DNA of 64,000 bases from Lamellibrachia satsuma (GCA_033239005.1 BSQZ01000014.1:1050001-1114000); one strand, 5' to 3'; counted from the first letter of the stretch, positions 23,158 through 35,689 are shown. Notes: generated by a model not told the origin, from the letters alone. A program made the numbers and translations.

Positions 23158-23460
23158 AACACCTACGCCATCTTAGAGAATCTCCATTAATTTCTTCTGC
23201 AGGTGTACTTCGGTCACACATTTATGTGTTACGTGATACAGGGTTACAATATTGGCGCAGCGGGCTACGTTTTCAACCGAGAGGCCCTGCGAAGGTTCGT
23301 TACTAGAGAGAAGGGTGTTTGTCCAGAAGACTTCGGACATGAAGACATCGAGATGGAAAGATGTTTGGAAACGCTGGGCGTCGGGTTTCATCCATCCCCG
23401 ATTATATTTCAACCATTTCTTAAAGCGGACCAAAAATATGGAAAGAATGGCACCTTAAGT
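23158..23460 (+). pseudogene. C1GALT1-like pseudogene E, 5'-truncated exon 2
   Basis: The homology starts just after the DDD motif (NTYAILENLH, then a stop) and continues open from VYFGHTFMCYVIQGYNIGAA through EALRRF, CPEDFGHEDIEMERC and FHPSPIIFQPFLKADQKYG to a changed donor GTACAT. About 12-13 codons are missing between TLGV and FHPSP. The N-terminal half of the catalytic domain and the metal motif are gone, so it cannot be an enzyme. Confidence 0.88.
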
Positions 23461-23564
23461 GTACATAGAATAGATTCTACGTTTTCTCATAATATCGTCG
23501 CATTACGGCATAATATAAAACATAATATATCAAATAAGCAACAATATGAAACTACCTTAGTTAC

Positions 23565-23672
23565 TTATATACACACACGCACACACACACGCACACACAC
23601 ACGCACACACACACACGCACACGCACACGCACACGCACACGCACACGCACACACACACACACACACACACAC
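23565..23672. repeat. (AC)n/(ACGC)n microsatellite, intron 2 of pseudogene E
   Basis: Begins about 105 bp after the exon 2 end, the same relative place as the intron-2 tracts of A, B, C and D. Confidence 0.95.
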
Positions 23673-23849
23673 TCATATGCATCAATCCGATGTGCTTTCC
23701 TTGTATGGGTTGTGCCCAAGAATTGACCTTTCGTTGTCAGGGCCTAATGTTATGCCCATCCTTTTTGTAGTGAAATTAATTAATAATTTGTTTTTGCTAT
23801 TAGGCTATTGCATTTGTGCTGGAAATTGCCTAATCTTTTGTAACTGCAG

Positions 23850-23967
23850 AGCTTTGACAGTCTCAGCGACTACGCTATCTCGTTTCACCATTTGGCGCCG
23901 CATCAGATGTACGTATTTTGTGTACAACGTGAAGACGTATGACACGACAGCGGACTGCAAGGCATGA
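23850..23967 (+). pseudogene. C1GALT1-like pseudogene E, exon 3 with frameshift
   Basis: Acceptor TAACTGCAG, then SLSDYAISFHHLAPHQMYV. About 8 nt (the CTCGAGTA segment) are missing after that, shifting the frame. AATAAA follows at 24004. Confidence 0.85.
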
Positions 23968-24153
23968 ACTTTCACAGATCAGCCCATTCATCGCGAACAG
24001 CCAAATAAAATACAATGATGACATGACGAAACATCCATATAATCAACGGTGGTTCAATGGTTTTAGAAAGTGTTTGTGTAGACTGCGAAATGGATCTTGA
24101 CTCGCGCCTCTCCCGTTTTGAGCTTCGCCGAAATGCCTAAGATCTGTCGCTAA

Positions 24154-24178
24154 TTGAGTGAGTGAGTGAGTGAGTGAG

Positions 24179-24223
<45 letters not shown>

Positions 24224-24244
24224 GTGTACATGCGTGCGTGCATG
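24154..24244. repeat. (GAGT)n-(GCGT)n microsatellite after pseudogene E
   Basis: GAGT then GCGT units. The preceding 24040-24150 matches the sequence after gene D's stop (55376-55500), where a GA tract sits instead. Confidence 0.95.
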
Positions 24245-24289
24245 AGTATACTGCAATATATGTCATTTTCAACTATTATGCAAAATTTT

Positions 24290-24925
24290 AATCTAACAAG
24301 ATTGCCCTCCAAGGCAAAGGCCTAGATGGCAAGTGGACAAGGAAGCCATTGTCTTATCGAGAGTCCAACATTTCTCCTCTATGTGTAAATATCTACACTG
24401 ATCCTTTTTCAATGTTGCCCCATGTCCTCTAATTCTACTATCTTTATTGAATGCGATTTAATAACATATGCTATTGTTCAGACCATTTAACTAATTTGTC
24501 TAGATCGTTTTGTAAATGTTGTTTATCACCATATTTTTTAAACATCGTCCAAGTTTTTGATATATTAAGAATAATAAAGGTCTTAATACTGATACTTGTG
24601 GTACCCCACTCAAAATGATTTCGAATTTGAAACCTCCCCATCTACTACAACACGCTGTCTTCTGTCAGCCAATTGTCTCTCCACGCGATTCTGCCATCCC
24701 CGATACCATGGACTTTTAATATAAGTAGTTATCTTTGATGTGTCACTTTGTCGAAAGCTTTCTGAAAATGTAGGTAGATTAATATTTACTGGTGACCCTT
24801 CGACTATCCACTTAGTGATTTTTAAAAAAATATTACATATTTGTTAAGTATGACCTCGCTTTAGAAATCCATATTAACATGGATTTAATAATTTGTGCGT
24901 AACAAGGAAGTACATCACGTGGTCT
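24290..24925 (-). pseudogene. CR1 LINE remnant with internal deletion
   Basis: On the minus strand it holds the RT region around motifs A-C, with the deleted thumb joined to the 3' UTR (GGACTCTCGATAAGACAATG, GGATGGCAA-like end at 24300). No frame is intact. Confidence 0.8.
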
Positions 24926-24929
24926 TAAG

Positions 24930-25112
24930 TTCACCTTCACCTTATCCTTCACCGGGACGGTTGTAGGGGTGCCTTTCAAACACAATCCTCTCCAGCGTTG
25001 CCCGTCCTCGATAAGTATTCATGTCGCGTATGTTATCAAGCCAGTTTTTTCTGGCGGACGCGTATTCCCTTGCCCTCCAGGGTGTCTTCCTTGCCCTCGA
25101 ATCTCTACGTAC
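24930..25112 (-). pseudogene. LINE C-terminal tail next to pseudogene H
   Basis: The minus strand reads an RVRQ-type segment and KNWLDNIRDMNTYRGRATLE, the same tail family as 23036-23157. It follows straight after the donor-like GTACGT of the pseudogene H exon fragment. Confidence 0.6.
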
Positions 25113-25785
<673 letters not shown>

Positions 25786-26394
25786 GGGTTTCCTCGCAAT
25801 TATTAATTATTTTTTAGCTGCTAGCTGTATGTAATACGTATTTGTTTACACCAATAAACGTGCCACTATTAGCGCTTATTCTCGATTATTATTAACTGTG
25901 TAACCAGAATACTATATGTTGCTATATAATACTATATGTTGCTATATAATACTATATGTTGCTATATAATCATGAATAACGTTTTGACATTGCTAATATT
26001 TGGCAATTTGCTCAAACTTGTTATATTTGGTCGCCAATTTAAATACGTTCCGCTCTGCCTTATTTTAATCAGTACTCCATTGCATCTTAGTTGCTGACTG
26101 TGCAAATGAAACGTATCAGGTTACTTCAATACACTTCATAGATTATTGTTTATTTATGTGAATAGTGGATGTCGTCGTTTTTGTTTTCACTAAAGGATGT
26201 TGTCTTTTTGAGGTCGGGTCGAAACGACGACCCATCTAAGCAATTCCCGTGTACAACTGAAACTGGCAACATATGTTACTATCAACGTTACACACGAGTT
26301 CTTTGCCTTTGCAGCTAATAGAGGCTACCCGAAATAATGTGTGGCGCCTTTGGTTTATAATATAACACTGATATAACTGTAAATTCGCTTACAT
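25786..26394. other. non-coding, no gene recognised
   Basis: AT-rich. Three copies of ATACTATATGTTGCTATATA occur at about 25908-25970. Confidence 0.6.
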
Positions 26395-26639
26395 TTGCCT
26401 TACTCACCTATCCTCTTCAAACCCCATAGGGTTTCAGTGCTCCTTCCCCTGCGTGTTCTGTCTTCGGTCACTTGTTTCGTTTCATCCCATGTTTCCAATG
26501 CTTGTCTTGTTCGTCGTTTGCTACGTTTTTCCAGGTTGTTTTTGGGCGACCAGGTTTCCTTTTGCTTTTCGGTGCCCATGTCAATGCCGCCAGGCTGCCT
26601 TCTTTCTTTCCGAATATATTTCCGATCCACTTATGTATT
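26395..26639 (-). pseudogene. RTE-like LINE, C-terminal fragment
   Basis: The minus strand reads to a stop as ...WDETKQVTEDRTRRGRST then ETLWGLKRIGE, the usual end of RTE-like endonuclease-RT proteins (W...K..A.DR..W...VEAL). It is separated from its upstream part (26990-27215) by an inserted CR1 end. Confidence 0.65.
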
Positions 26640-26985
26640 AAAATAGTGAACGGTTATGAGGATGTTGACAGGAATATGTTCTTCAAACTTAAAGAAGGCA
26701 GTAGAACCAGTGGACACAAAGCAGCATTAGCTAAGGAGCAGTGTAGGTTGGGCATGAGAAAGTATTCTTTCTCACAGAATGAATGGAACAAACTGCCAAA
26801 TGATTGTGTTAATGCTAGTAGTGTGAATATGTTTAAAAATAGAAATGACAGATATATGATAAGGGCAGGCTACACATAGATGAGAACATTGTTGGACTCT
26901 CGATAAGCCAATAGCTTCCTTGTCCACTTGCCATCTGGAACTTGCTGTTTGGGATGGCAATCTTGTTAAATCTGGTTAAATATTG
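26640..26985 (+). pseudogene. CR1 LINE 3' end
   Basis: Reads KIVNGYEDVDRNMFFKLKEG, RTSGHKAALAKEQCRLGMRK and FKNRNDRYMIRAGYT-stop. The family's 3' UTR follows (GGACTCTCGATAAGCCAATA, GGATGGCAATCTTGTTAAAT). It is the same subfamily as 45545-49311 (IVNGYEDVDRNMFF). Confidence 0.88.
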
Positions 26986-26989
26986 TATT

Positions 26990-27215
26990 CTGATCTTTGC
27001 TTCTATGCCTATCTTCGTTAACTTGGTTTTATTCAGGATATCTTTATTTTACATAAATTACCGCCATCTAACTTTGAGGATCCTCATTAAACACTTGAAT
27101 TGTGTCCAGTCTCCGTTGATTGCTTTCATTCATTTTCCAGGCCTCCGACCGTACAAAAACACTGATGTTACTACTGCTTTGAATAGTCTTAACTTAGTTC
27201 TTACAGTATTTTTTT
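26990..27215 (-). pseudogene. RTE-like LINE, RT thumb fragment
   Basis: The minus strand reads LRLFKAVVTSVFLYGRRPGK then MKAINGDWTQFKCLMRILK, matching the RT thumb (LYG.E.W.L...E..LD.FQ...LRRIL) with the usual Cys/Trp positions changed. Together with 26395-26639 it forms one element split by a CR1 insertion. Confidence 0.6.
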
Positions 27216-27437
27216 TGTAATTCAAAGGGCAGTTTTGAGGCTATAAACATATCAATGTTTAACGAAAATAGTTAACTTATTGCACTTTTAATTGGAAGTC
27301 AGATGCTATATGTAACTATTACATATGCGCACACATACAGAATTGCTGTGCATTAAATGTAATGAACTTGACACAATTTTTTGTAAGATTTTTATTGATG
27401 ATTTAGAACAAAAGCCATTTGCATAGGCAATATACAA

Positions 27438-27515
<78 letters not shown>

Positions 27516-27545
27516 CGTGCGCGCGCGTGCGTGCGTGCGTGTGTG
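27438..27545. repeat. (GT)n/(GTGC)n microsatellite
   Basis: About 105 bp of GT with GC-containing units at the right end. Confidence 0.97.
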
Positions 27546-27637
27546 AGCTCTCAACGGAGGGCTGTGACAGTTTAACAGAGTAGTCTTCTAAGCATATCTC
27601 GCACGTTAAGCCCATATGCATAGTTGTTTGAAGACCA

Positions 27638-27970
<333 letters not shown>

Positions 27971-28546
27971 TAAATTTCGTACTAATGCAAAATCAATGTG
28001 CATCTATGTGCATATATGGAGCGAGATTATGGAACTCCCTTAATGAAAACGTTACCACTTGTAGAACCATACAAGCATTTTAAAAGTGCTACAAGTTAGA
28101 TATTATTGCAACTTATTAGTCACAATTTATTTTTGCAGCGATTTTCAATTGTTGCATGTTGTAAGTAATGCAAATATGTGATTACGTATCAGTTGAGTGA
28201 ATCATAGATAAGTATTGCACTTCTGTTCACCCCATTTCCAACTCACCCTTGTGTGTTCTTCACCCACTCACATTTGTTGCATATTTTGTTAGTGACTTGT
28301 TGTCATTTATTGTATTGTACCTGTGTATTGGAATAAAGTTGCACAGTGTCATGCGACACGGTGTCGCCGTCCAATTGGAACCCAATTTACTCGTGGAAAC
28401 TGGCCTTTGCAGTTTTTAACAATCAGATAATCCTCACAGTAGAACACACTTTCCAAAATACTGCATCGACCATTGATTTTGTGGGTGTTTGGTTATAATT
28501 ATGTTTGATTTGGCTGTTCGCGATGAGGAGACTGGTTTATGAGAGT
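27971..28546. other. 3' flank of gene C, no other gene recognised
   Basis: Contains the sequence downstream of gene C's stop (minus strand; AACAGCCAAATCAAAC, where B has AATAAA). A plus-strand frame near 28000-28080 reads IWSEIMELP, and in another frame [18 protein letters not shown], a motif common at the C-terminus of LINE proteins (A..WN.LP), so a LINE end may lie here. Confidence 0.45.
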
Positions 28547-28672
28547 TCAGGCCTTGCAGTCCGCTGTCGTGCCGTAAGTCTTCATGTGATACACCAAATA
28601 CTCGAGTGCGTACATCTGATGCGGCGCCAAACGGTGAAACGAGATGGCGTAGTCGCTGATACTATGCATGAC
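28547..28672 (-). CDS. C1GALT1-like gene C, C-terminal exon 3
   Basis: Minus strand, acceptor TAATTGCAG, phase 0. It reads VMHSISDYAISFHRLAPHQM then YALEYLVYHMKTYGTTADCK and A-stop (TGA). 42 codons with stop, as in B. Confidence 0.92.
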   Translation of the reverse strand, partial: VMHSISDYAISFHRLAPHQMYALEYLVYHMKTYGTTADCKA

Positions 28673-28694
28673 CTGCAATTAGAAAAGATGAAAA

Positions 28695-28860
28695 AGTTCC
28701 CTCTGTATAGACTAATACTATATACAATAAAAGTTCTCTCTGTATATACTATATACAATAAAAGTTCCCTCTGTATATACTATATACAATAAAAGTTCCC
28801 TGTGTATATACTATATAAAATAAAAGTTCCCTCTGTATATACTATATACAATAAAATAAT
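28695..28860. repeat. 31-bp tandem repeat in intron 2 of gene C, about 5 copies
   Basis: Unit AAAAGTTCCCTCTGTATATA plus CTATATACAAT, beginning within 25 bp upstream of the exon 3 acceptor (gene sense). Confidence 0.92.
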
Positions 28861-29034
28861 AACTTGATTCTTAGACGGACATCAAAAAAGATAAGAGGTC
28901 AGTAGTACAAATATATCTTAAATCGATTATGAAGAAACAGTTTAAACAGTGTGATACACGATATTAACCATCGCATGCGCAGATTGCTAGAAAGCAGCTT
29001 GAGGTGGTATATTTACAGTAACTAATAATTGCAT

Positions 29035-29515
29035 ATTAAACATGAGAAACACATCAATGATTGGACTTGTTTATCGCAGTCCAAACAATATGAAAGAGAA
29101 CGACAAATACCATAAGAGATTTGAGTAAATGGGGACATATTATAATGGGACATATAACACTAATAATACTATACAGGGGACGAGTGAGTATCAACAAGTT
29201 TTAGATGCAATACCGGATAATTTCAATATTCAACAAGTGCTAATTTAACAATGCTAAAGCAAGGTAACAAGTAATAGATGAACACTTTTTTGCAAGGAAA
29301 GATTAGAATAACATACTGAACGAAGACGGCAGTCCTACGAGAAACAGATGTTACATTCGAGAGGCTAGGACATATTACATAGTTCAATTAATTGTAGCGC
29401 TCAAGTTCTCAAAAAGGTTAATTATGAAGGTGATGAAACATATATACGACGATCTATTCAAATCACACATATATATGAACATTGGTTGGACTCTCAATAA
29501 GCCAATGGCTTATAA
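29035..29515 (+). pseudogene. CR1 LINE remnant inside intron 2 of gene C
   Basis: Fragments of CR1 endonuclease (MIGLVYRSPNNMKENDKYHK, with stops) and the 3' UTR motif GGACTCTCAATAAGCCAATG running into the AT microsatellite. Confidence 0.65.
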
Positions 29516-29517
29516 TA

Positions 29518-29556
29518 TATATAATATATATTATATATATATATATATTTATATGG

Positions 29557-29602
<46 letters not shown>

Positions 29603-29619
29603 TCTGTATATGTATACCT

Positions 29620-29661
<42 letters not shown>

Positions 29662-29683
29662 AACAAACAACTGTGCATATGAA

Positions 29684-29755
<72 letters not shown>

Positions 29756-29763
29756 CATAAGTT

Positions 29764-29834
<71 letters not shown>
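29518..29834. repeat. (AT)n and (GA)n microsatellites in intron 2 of gene C
   Basis: Several AT blocks separated by short unique stretches, then GA to 29834. In gene sense the tract starts about 88 bp after the exon 2 donor. Confidence 0.97.
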
Positions 29835-29835
<1 letters not shown>

Positions 29836-29922
29836 CAGGGAGAATAATATTGTTGTTTGAAATTATTATGCCAGCCGCAAGACGACGATATTAAGAAAAC
29901 ACACGGAGTTTACTCTACGTAC

Positions 29923-30566
29923 GCTTAAGGCGCCGTCCTTTCCGTACTTCCGGTCCGCTTTCAGAAACGGTTGGAGTATAATCGGGGATGGATGAAAACG
30001 ATTGTGTCCGTTCGCATCCAGTGTACTACCCGTCGCCACGCCCAACATTTCCAAACACCTTCCCATCTCGATGTCTTCACCTCCGTGGTCTTCTGGGCAC
30101 ACACCCTTCTCTCGGGTAGCGAGCCTTCGCAGGGCTTCTCGGCTGAGCACGTAGCCTGCTCCTCCGTCATTGTACCCCTGTTTCACGTGATACGTATATA
30201 AGTGACCGAAGTACACCGGCTGAGAAGTGTTTTGTGAAGACAAAAAGTACCGGAGATTCTCTAAGATGACGTAGGTGTCGTCATCGGTCCTGATGAACCA
30301 ATCAGCGTCGTCGTAGTGGTGTTTGTAGACGTAGTCGAACGCTTTCATTGCCTTCATCGTCAAATGAAATCTCCCAGCTGTTACGTTAATGTCAATCGTC
30401 GGAAACTCGTCGTCTTTATGGTCGCTCGCAAATAACACTTTATTACAGTGACGTGTCCACGTGGCTTGTACGTGACGCGCTCTTGTGTTGAGATTCTCTT
30501 CCGATGTCATCACCCAGCAGAGTACGCGAACTTCTTTGTACAGCTTATCAGCGATCGATTCATCAT
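29923..30566 (-). CDS. C1GALT1-like gene C, catalytic exon 2
   Basis: GT31 catalytic exon, 644 nt, acceptor CTTTCAG and donor GTACGT on the minus strand. Joined to exons 1 and 3 it encodes an open 334-residue protein. Landmarks: LYKEVRVLCWVMTSEENLNT, RHVQATWTRHCNK, FDYVYKHHYDDADWF, the DDD metal motif at residues 173-175 (RTDDDTYVILENL), sequon QNTS, GGAGYVLSREAL, CPEDHGGEDIEMGRC, NRFHPSPIILQPFLKADRKY. Every conserved position visible in the family is kept, which makes this and gene B the best candidates for functional enzymes in the window. The predicted site is the Golgi membrane and the predicted donor UDP-galactose, by family. The acceptor is unknown. Confidence 0.93.
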
Positions 30567-30724
30567 CTGAAAGTAAATTACATTACTATATCTGCAGTGA
30601 CGTCAATGCAGTAGTCTGTATTGGGGTTGGTGATTAATGTATGTACGTGATACTTAAATATCAATTGTCAAACTGTATAGATTAAACTAGTGATCATTGT
30701 TGATCTTAATAGTAGTGTCTAGCT

Positions 30725-31450
30725 CATTGTTAACATTGAGAGGGTGTGGTAGGAAATTGGAGGTGGTAGGTTATTCCTAAAATTGGTGGGACGTTTTTCT
30801 AAAAAATAGGCGAGAAGTGGGATTGTTGAGAGGTGGTATGTAGACTCAAAAATGGTGGGAGGTTGGTACCATCCATATATCAGTTGATGATGGGAGGTTG
30901 GCCCCAAAAACAAATGGGAGATAGGCGGTTGGCTCCGAAAATAAGTGGGTGATTGGATGTTGGCCCCAAAAATAAGTGGGAGATGGGAGGTTGGCCCCAA
31001 AAACAAGTGGGAGATGGGAGATTGATCCCCAAAACAAGTGGGAGATGGGATAGTGGCAAACAAACAATTGGTGATGGGAGTTTGGCCTCAAAAACAAGTG
31101 CGATATTGGAGGTTGGCCCCAAAAATCAATGGGAGATGGGAGGTTGCCCAAAATTACAAATGGGAGATGGGAGGTGGACCCCAAAAACAAATGGGAGATG
31201 GGATATTGGCCATAAAACATTGGGTGATTGGAGGTTGTCCCCAAAACAAGTGCAATATTAGAGGTTGGCCCCAAAAACCAATGGAAGGTTGGCCCCCAAT
31301 TATAAATGGGAGATGGGAGGTTCGCCGCCAAAAAACAAGTGGGAGAGGGAATATTGGCAAAACACAATGGGTGATGGGAGGTTGGCCCCCAAAACAAATG
31401 CGATATTGGAGGTTGGCCCCAAAACAAGTGTGAGATGGGAGATTGAAACC
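30725..31450. repeat. roughly 30-bp minisatellite in intron 1 of gene C
   Basis: Twenty or so degenerate units of the form GGGAGGTTGGCCCCAAAAAC plus AAGTGGGAGAT. Unit length varies. Frames of up to 210 codons through it are repeat artefacts. Single or few copies of a related unit exist in intron 1 of B and D and upstream of pseudogene F (about 35130-35175). Confidence 0.93.
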
Positions 31451-33067
31451 ACTGCAATAACACATCGACATTGAACATTGACTTTTACACTGCTCGATAT
31501 ATTACTCGCAGCTTATTATTAAGTGCTTTTGAACATTTGTATAATCATGGTTTCTGATTGGATTAAGTTGTTGTCACTGGGAGAAGACATTTCTATGAAA
31601 TTACATTAATTTTTAAAGTTTAGTCCTGGGGTTTTAAGATTATGCAATACATTGCAAGTTCTCTTAAACAGATAAGTTTATGTTGCACTTGTGTGTGTCC
31701 CAACGTGTTCCTTATAGTGATAGTTCACTGTGATGCTAAGTGCATGTCTTAGTTCATATCATAATTCGTTGTAGTGTATCCATCTGGATTCGCCACCGTC
31801 ACGCAATGTATTTCCTTCGCGGAAGACACTTTTCCCTCTGCATCCCAGAAAGTTGTGCCCCCCTGATTATTCCGTTATTTTCCTTAACTCTCTGTAGCCA
31901 TAGGCCTGTACCTTGTTATTTATCAATGGATGTAAGAAACATATCATATATGGAACAGCTAGACCACGTTCCGTATTGCAATAGTGGACTGTCATTGTGT
32001 GTACACGTCTTAGCTCACACTAAGATTCATTGTAGTGTTTCCACCAGGATTCACAACCATAAATCAATGTCTTTCCTTCGCGGAAAACACATTTATTTCT
32101 CTACTCCACTAAGAGTTTCGCTTCCCTCCTGTTTATTCCCTTCTTTTCTTTAATTAAGATATGATATATGTCTGCACAGGCATCCGTATATGCGCTCGAA
32201 TTATTTGTGATACTCAATGCTTACTCTATAGCTGGTAGTTTCCTGTACATACTTTTAAGAGTACCCATGTAATTATTTCCATCGATTATTCTCTAAAATA
32301 TCGTTTATAGCTATAATTGAAAATAGGTTGTGAGCACACAATGGCTATGGCATAATATGATACCATCTATCAAGATTAATGGAAACGGTAATTTCTTATT
32401 GTCGTAACTGACCTGTTTGATGTATGGATCTAGTTAAAACACTAAGTAGCTGGAATCACTTCCAAAATGTTATAGATCCGTCAGCGTATATTTGTATATT
32501 TCTACGCCATAAAGAAGTGCATCGCTATTTTTATATGTTCGCTCATATCTACCTCAGGTTCCGCATGTATGGGGCAGAAAAGTAACGATATATTACGATA
32601 ATATTATTACATGGACGCTTGGCGTAAATTACGTAAACCAGAACAATAGGAGTTTGTTGTTATGTACAATTGCTAACAGCGTTATGCATTCATTGTCATT
32701 GGTACTGCCTTACTAAAACTATGACTTGGTAGTTTAATAAGACCTCGCAGTGGCTGCCTTTGTTCCCGTGCAACGCTGAGTAACTCGGCTAGTTATTACA
32801 TAATGCGCACCGAACTACAATCTAGTATCGCAGGGTAATGTGCATCTTGTTGTTTTCATGATAACATACAACATAAACGTTATATGTTCGCGTCTCCAAA
32901 ATTTACTTTTACGATCCTAAACGTAGGGATGGGGAATTCATTATCAACTGGGCTGCATCGTGAATAATGCAAGTAAATCGAGGGAAACTTGGACGTAGGG
33001 GAGATTACAAGTAGACAGAATCAAAGAAAGTAAGATAATGTTAGCAGCGCGGTTTCTGAGAACGTAC
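31451..33067 (-). other. intron-1 conserved module of gene C
   Basis: Contains one copy of the 43-bp segment (31693-31740), two copies of the TTTCCTTCGCGGAAGACAC block (near 31808 and 32071), and the GTAACTCGG...GCGCACCGAACTACAATC block near 32780-32825. All are shared with intron 1 of the other paralogues. No gene was seen in it. Confidence 0.65.
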
Positions 33068-33302
33068 CTTTGGGTGACGGTTTATCTACTGACTTGACAA
33101 GATGGCGCGAATTGTCGTGTGCCTTTGTGGTAGACTTGACGCTTACTGGCAGCTGGCCAAGTTCACTCTCTATGTCTCGGCGATTAAGTACTTTTTCGGG
33201 CACAGATTGCGACATATCCTTGTGTGGCGTAAGTATGTTCATCACGACACACGTGGTTAGAAAGCCCGCGACGTAACCTACGACTATTCTGCGCGTTAAC
33301 AT
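33068..33302 (-). CDS. C1GALT1-like gene C, exon 1 (membrane anchor and stem)
   Basis: ATG at 33302. MLTRRIVVGYVAGFLTTCVV is a short basic tail plus a signal anchor (about residues 6-21). A 55-residue stem with SVPEKVLNRRDIESELGQLP and STTKAHDNS follows. 78 codons plus one base end at the donor GTACGT, keeping the frame into exon 2. The five-codon uORF seen ahead of B and D was not found here, and the promoter sequence differs. Confidence 0.9.
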
Positions 33303-33639
33303 GTTTACAAGCTCGTGCTGCAATAACAACTGTGTCGAGATGGCACACGGTCATGTGCTAGGCGGTGAATACATACACGAAGTTGTTTGAAGGTGTGATG
33401 ATAAATCTGTCAGTGTCATCAAAACCCAAACATCCGATCGGGTGTGGTTCGTGACAAGATCTAATTGCAGTATCTATGTATATCGTTCGTATGGGTTTCT
33501 GATAAAACGGCGAAAAATCCTAAACGGCAATAAACAACATGTTCGACTCGTCAATACAGCGACAAAACATGAAGGCGACAGCCATAATAAAAAACAACCA
33601 ATCGAGTCAAAATGGCGACTTCCGTTGCTCATCACGGCG

Positions 33640-33825
33640 ACAACCATTAGTCAACACGGCGACAACCATTAGTCCACACGGCGACAACCATTAGTCAACA
33701 CGGCGACAACCATTAGTCAACACGGCGACAACCATTATTCGACACGGCGACAACCAATAGTCGACACGGCGACAACCATTAGTCGACACGGCGACAACCA
33801 TTAGTCAACACGGCGACAACAGTAA
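33640..33825. repeat. 22-bp tandem repeat upstream of gene C, about 8 copies
   Basis: Unit ACACGGCGACAACCATTAGT plus CA, 340-520 bp upstream of the gene C start. Confidence 0.95.
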
Positions 33826-34689
33826 TTAAAAGTCGTCTATATGTGTGACATAAACTCATTCGTATTACTTATGTTCGAGTCAAAATGTCAACTAGTGAAA
33901 CAATAAATTATGGAATAATTGACGGGAATCAGAATACCACATTTTTAGTCGCCAGATGACGAATATGTCGAATGAATATTCCATTAAATTCATGGGAATT
34001 CGTGTTTATTTTGATGTTTAAAGAATTTAGAAGCTATGGCAATATGAATTCTTCGTGAAAGTGTAGTGCAAAGGTCGTTGATTAAAATTACATCTCTTGG
34101 CATATCGTAATCCACGAGCGGCTGCCATCATTTCAATCAAACGAACGATTAGATTTCGAAAAGATTCCCGCAATTATTTTGCCTTGCGCCGAAACAATCG
34201 CGAATCGATGTCAACTCGTGCTCGATCGAAATGATTAAAATTGTTGTGTTCTACTGCTGGCGTTGGGGGATAGCTCCCAGCGCCACAGCCACTGGAATTG
34301 GGACCGGCTAGTCGACCCTGGGTACAGATTTTAAGTTAGTAGCCTACCTAATCTCATTAACCTGCCAGTGGTTCCCCTTGATATCACTACCTTGCCGCCG
34401 AGGTTTTGGTTGGGGGGAAGAAAACCCCAAATATAAACCCACTGCGGAGGGACAGCAACCTTCCCAGTTCAAAATCTTAATCAAACCGGACGTTGAATTA
34501 ACAAAAACTAATGAAAATCTAATGTACAGAGGACAAAGAGCAAGTGCAACAACATATTCATGTTCAACAACTGAATGAAGTGGAAAAGTATATTTACCTG
34601 TGTCTACAGAATATAAAACGCAAGGAATTCTTTCATGACGCTCAAACAAATATGGATCTCAAATATATAGATATAGATATTAAGAACTA
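33826..34689. other. non-coding, possible retroelement leader
   Basis: No gene was recognised up to about 34240. From 34250 a GC-richer stretch (GGGGGATAGCTCCCAGCGCC) runs into the Gypsy gag fragment and may be its leader or LTR. This is unproven. Confidence 0.4.
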
Positions 34690-35100
34690 AATTAAAATTA
34701 TGCAAGATGAGGACGAGGATATCGAACATGTACGTGATGTGTATTTGTGTAAACAATGACAACCATAAAGTGGCGTTATTGTTGCACGCGATGGCGCAAG
34801 GATTTACAAGAAGTAGTTTATACGCTAATGGCCGAATATGCCCAATTTACTTTTGATCAGTGTATCCAAGCATTGGATGTTCATTTTGTGCCACAAGTGA
34901 ATAAAGTGATGTTCTTCGACAGTTGGAACATACGCCAAATAAAACAATGGACCATTGTGTTTCTGGCTTACGTCTGAAAGATGCATCCTGCTATTTCTCC
35001 GACGTGGAGAAGGTTACGCGAGACAAGGTCATTGAAAAATGCATGAGCAGGCACCTTCGTCGAAAATTCATCGAGACGTCTGGCAACAAAGAGTGGTGTG
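34690..35100 (+). pseudogene. Ty3/Gypsy gag fragment
   Basis: Reads IQALDVHFVPQVNKVMFFDS, then in the next frame LRLKDASCYFSDVEKVTRDK followed by VIEKCMSRHLRRKFIET. This matches the capsid region of invertebrate Gypsy gag (AL..YFVPQVN...; RDQVIEKC.S..LRRKFLE). Frames are broken at least twice. Confidence 0.7.
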
Positions 35101-35689
35101 TGTCAAGGTCTGAACCTCAAAACTCCCACGTATTTCTGAGGCCAACCTCCCACTTGCCACCAATTCGTAGGACCAAACTCCCTCCTGCTGCCGCACACAC
35201 CGTATTATATTACTCGTGGACTTGACCACTTTTGTGTAGAACATTCGAACATTTGTGCGTGCATTCTTCTGCATTACATTGTTAGTAATGCAGTCTTGAT
35301 CGGCTAATGTGATGTAATAATAGAAGCGGGTGTGTTAAACCAGTTGCACAAACTGATTCAAGGGTATGATGTATGTATTTAAATCAAACATGGCAACCAT
35401 TGAGTGAATATTACATGGTGATTACTCAAACATACATTATTTTAATAGTAGCGATGGTTATTTATCTAAATATTCGATTTGTTGTGTGTGATGCCAATAA
35501 TAATTTAATCGACATGCACAAACGTGCGCGAGAAATAAAGACTTTACATGGCAACCATCCCGGAATTCAAAATGACTCTTATTGACATTTGAGTGGCATA
35601 ATTTAGTTCCTTGCCCTTAATGATGTAGGATTATATACTAGAATCAACTTCCAAGGTTACATAGATTATTTAAAAAAAAATCATAAATC
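35101..35689. other. minisatellite relic and unique DNA
   Basis: 35130-35175 has CCAACCTCCCACTTGCCACC, a relic of the intron-1 minisatellite, as expected upstream of pseudogene F. No gene recognised. Confidence 0.45.

Noticed and set aside
30846..31478. Frames of 105-210 codons in both strands through the intron 1 minisatellite of gene C
   Set aside because: Minisatellite translation within an intron. Units vary in length and the frames drift.
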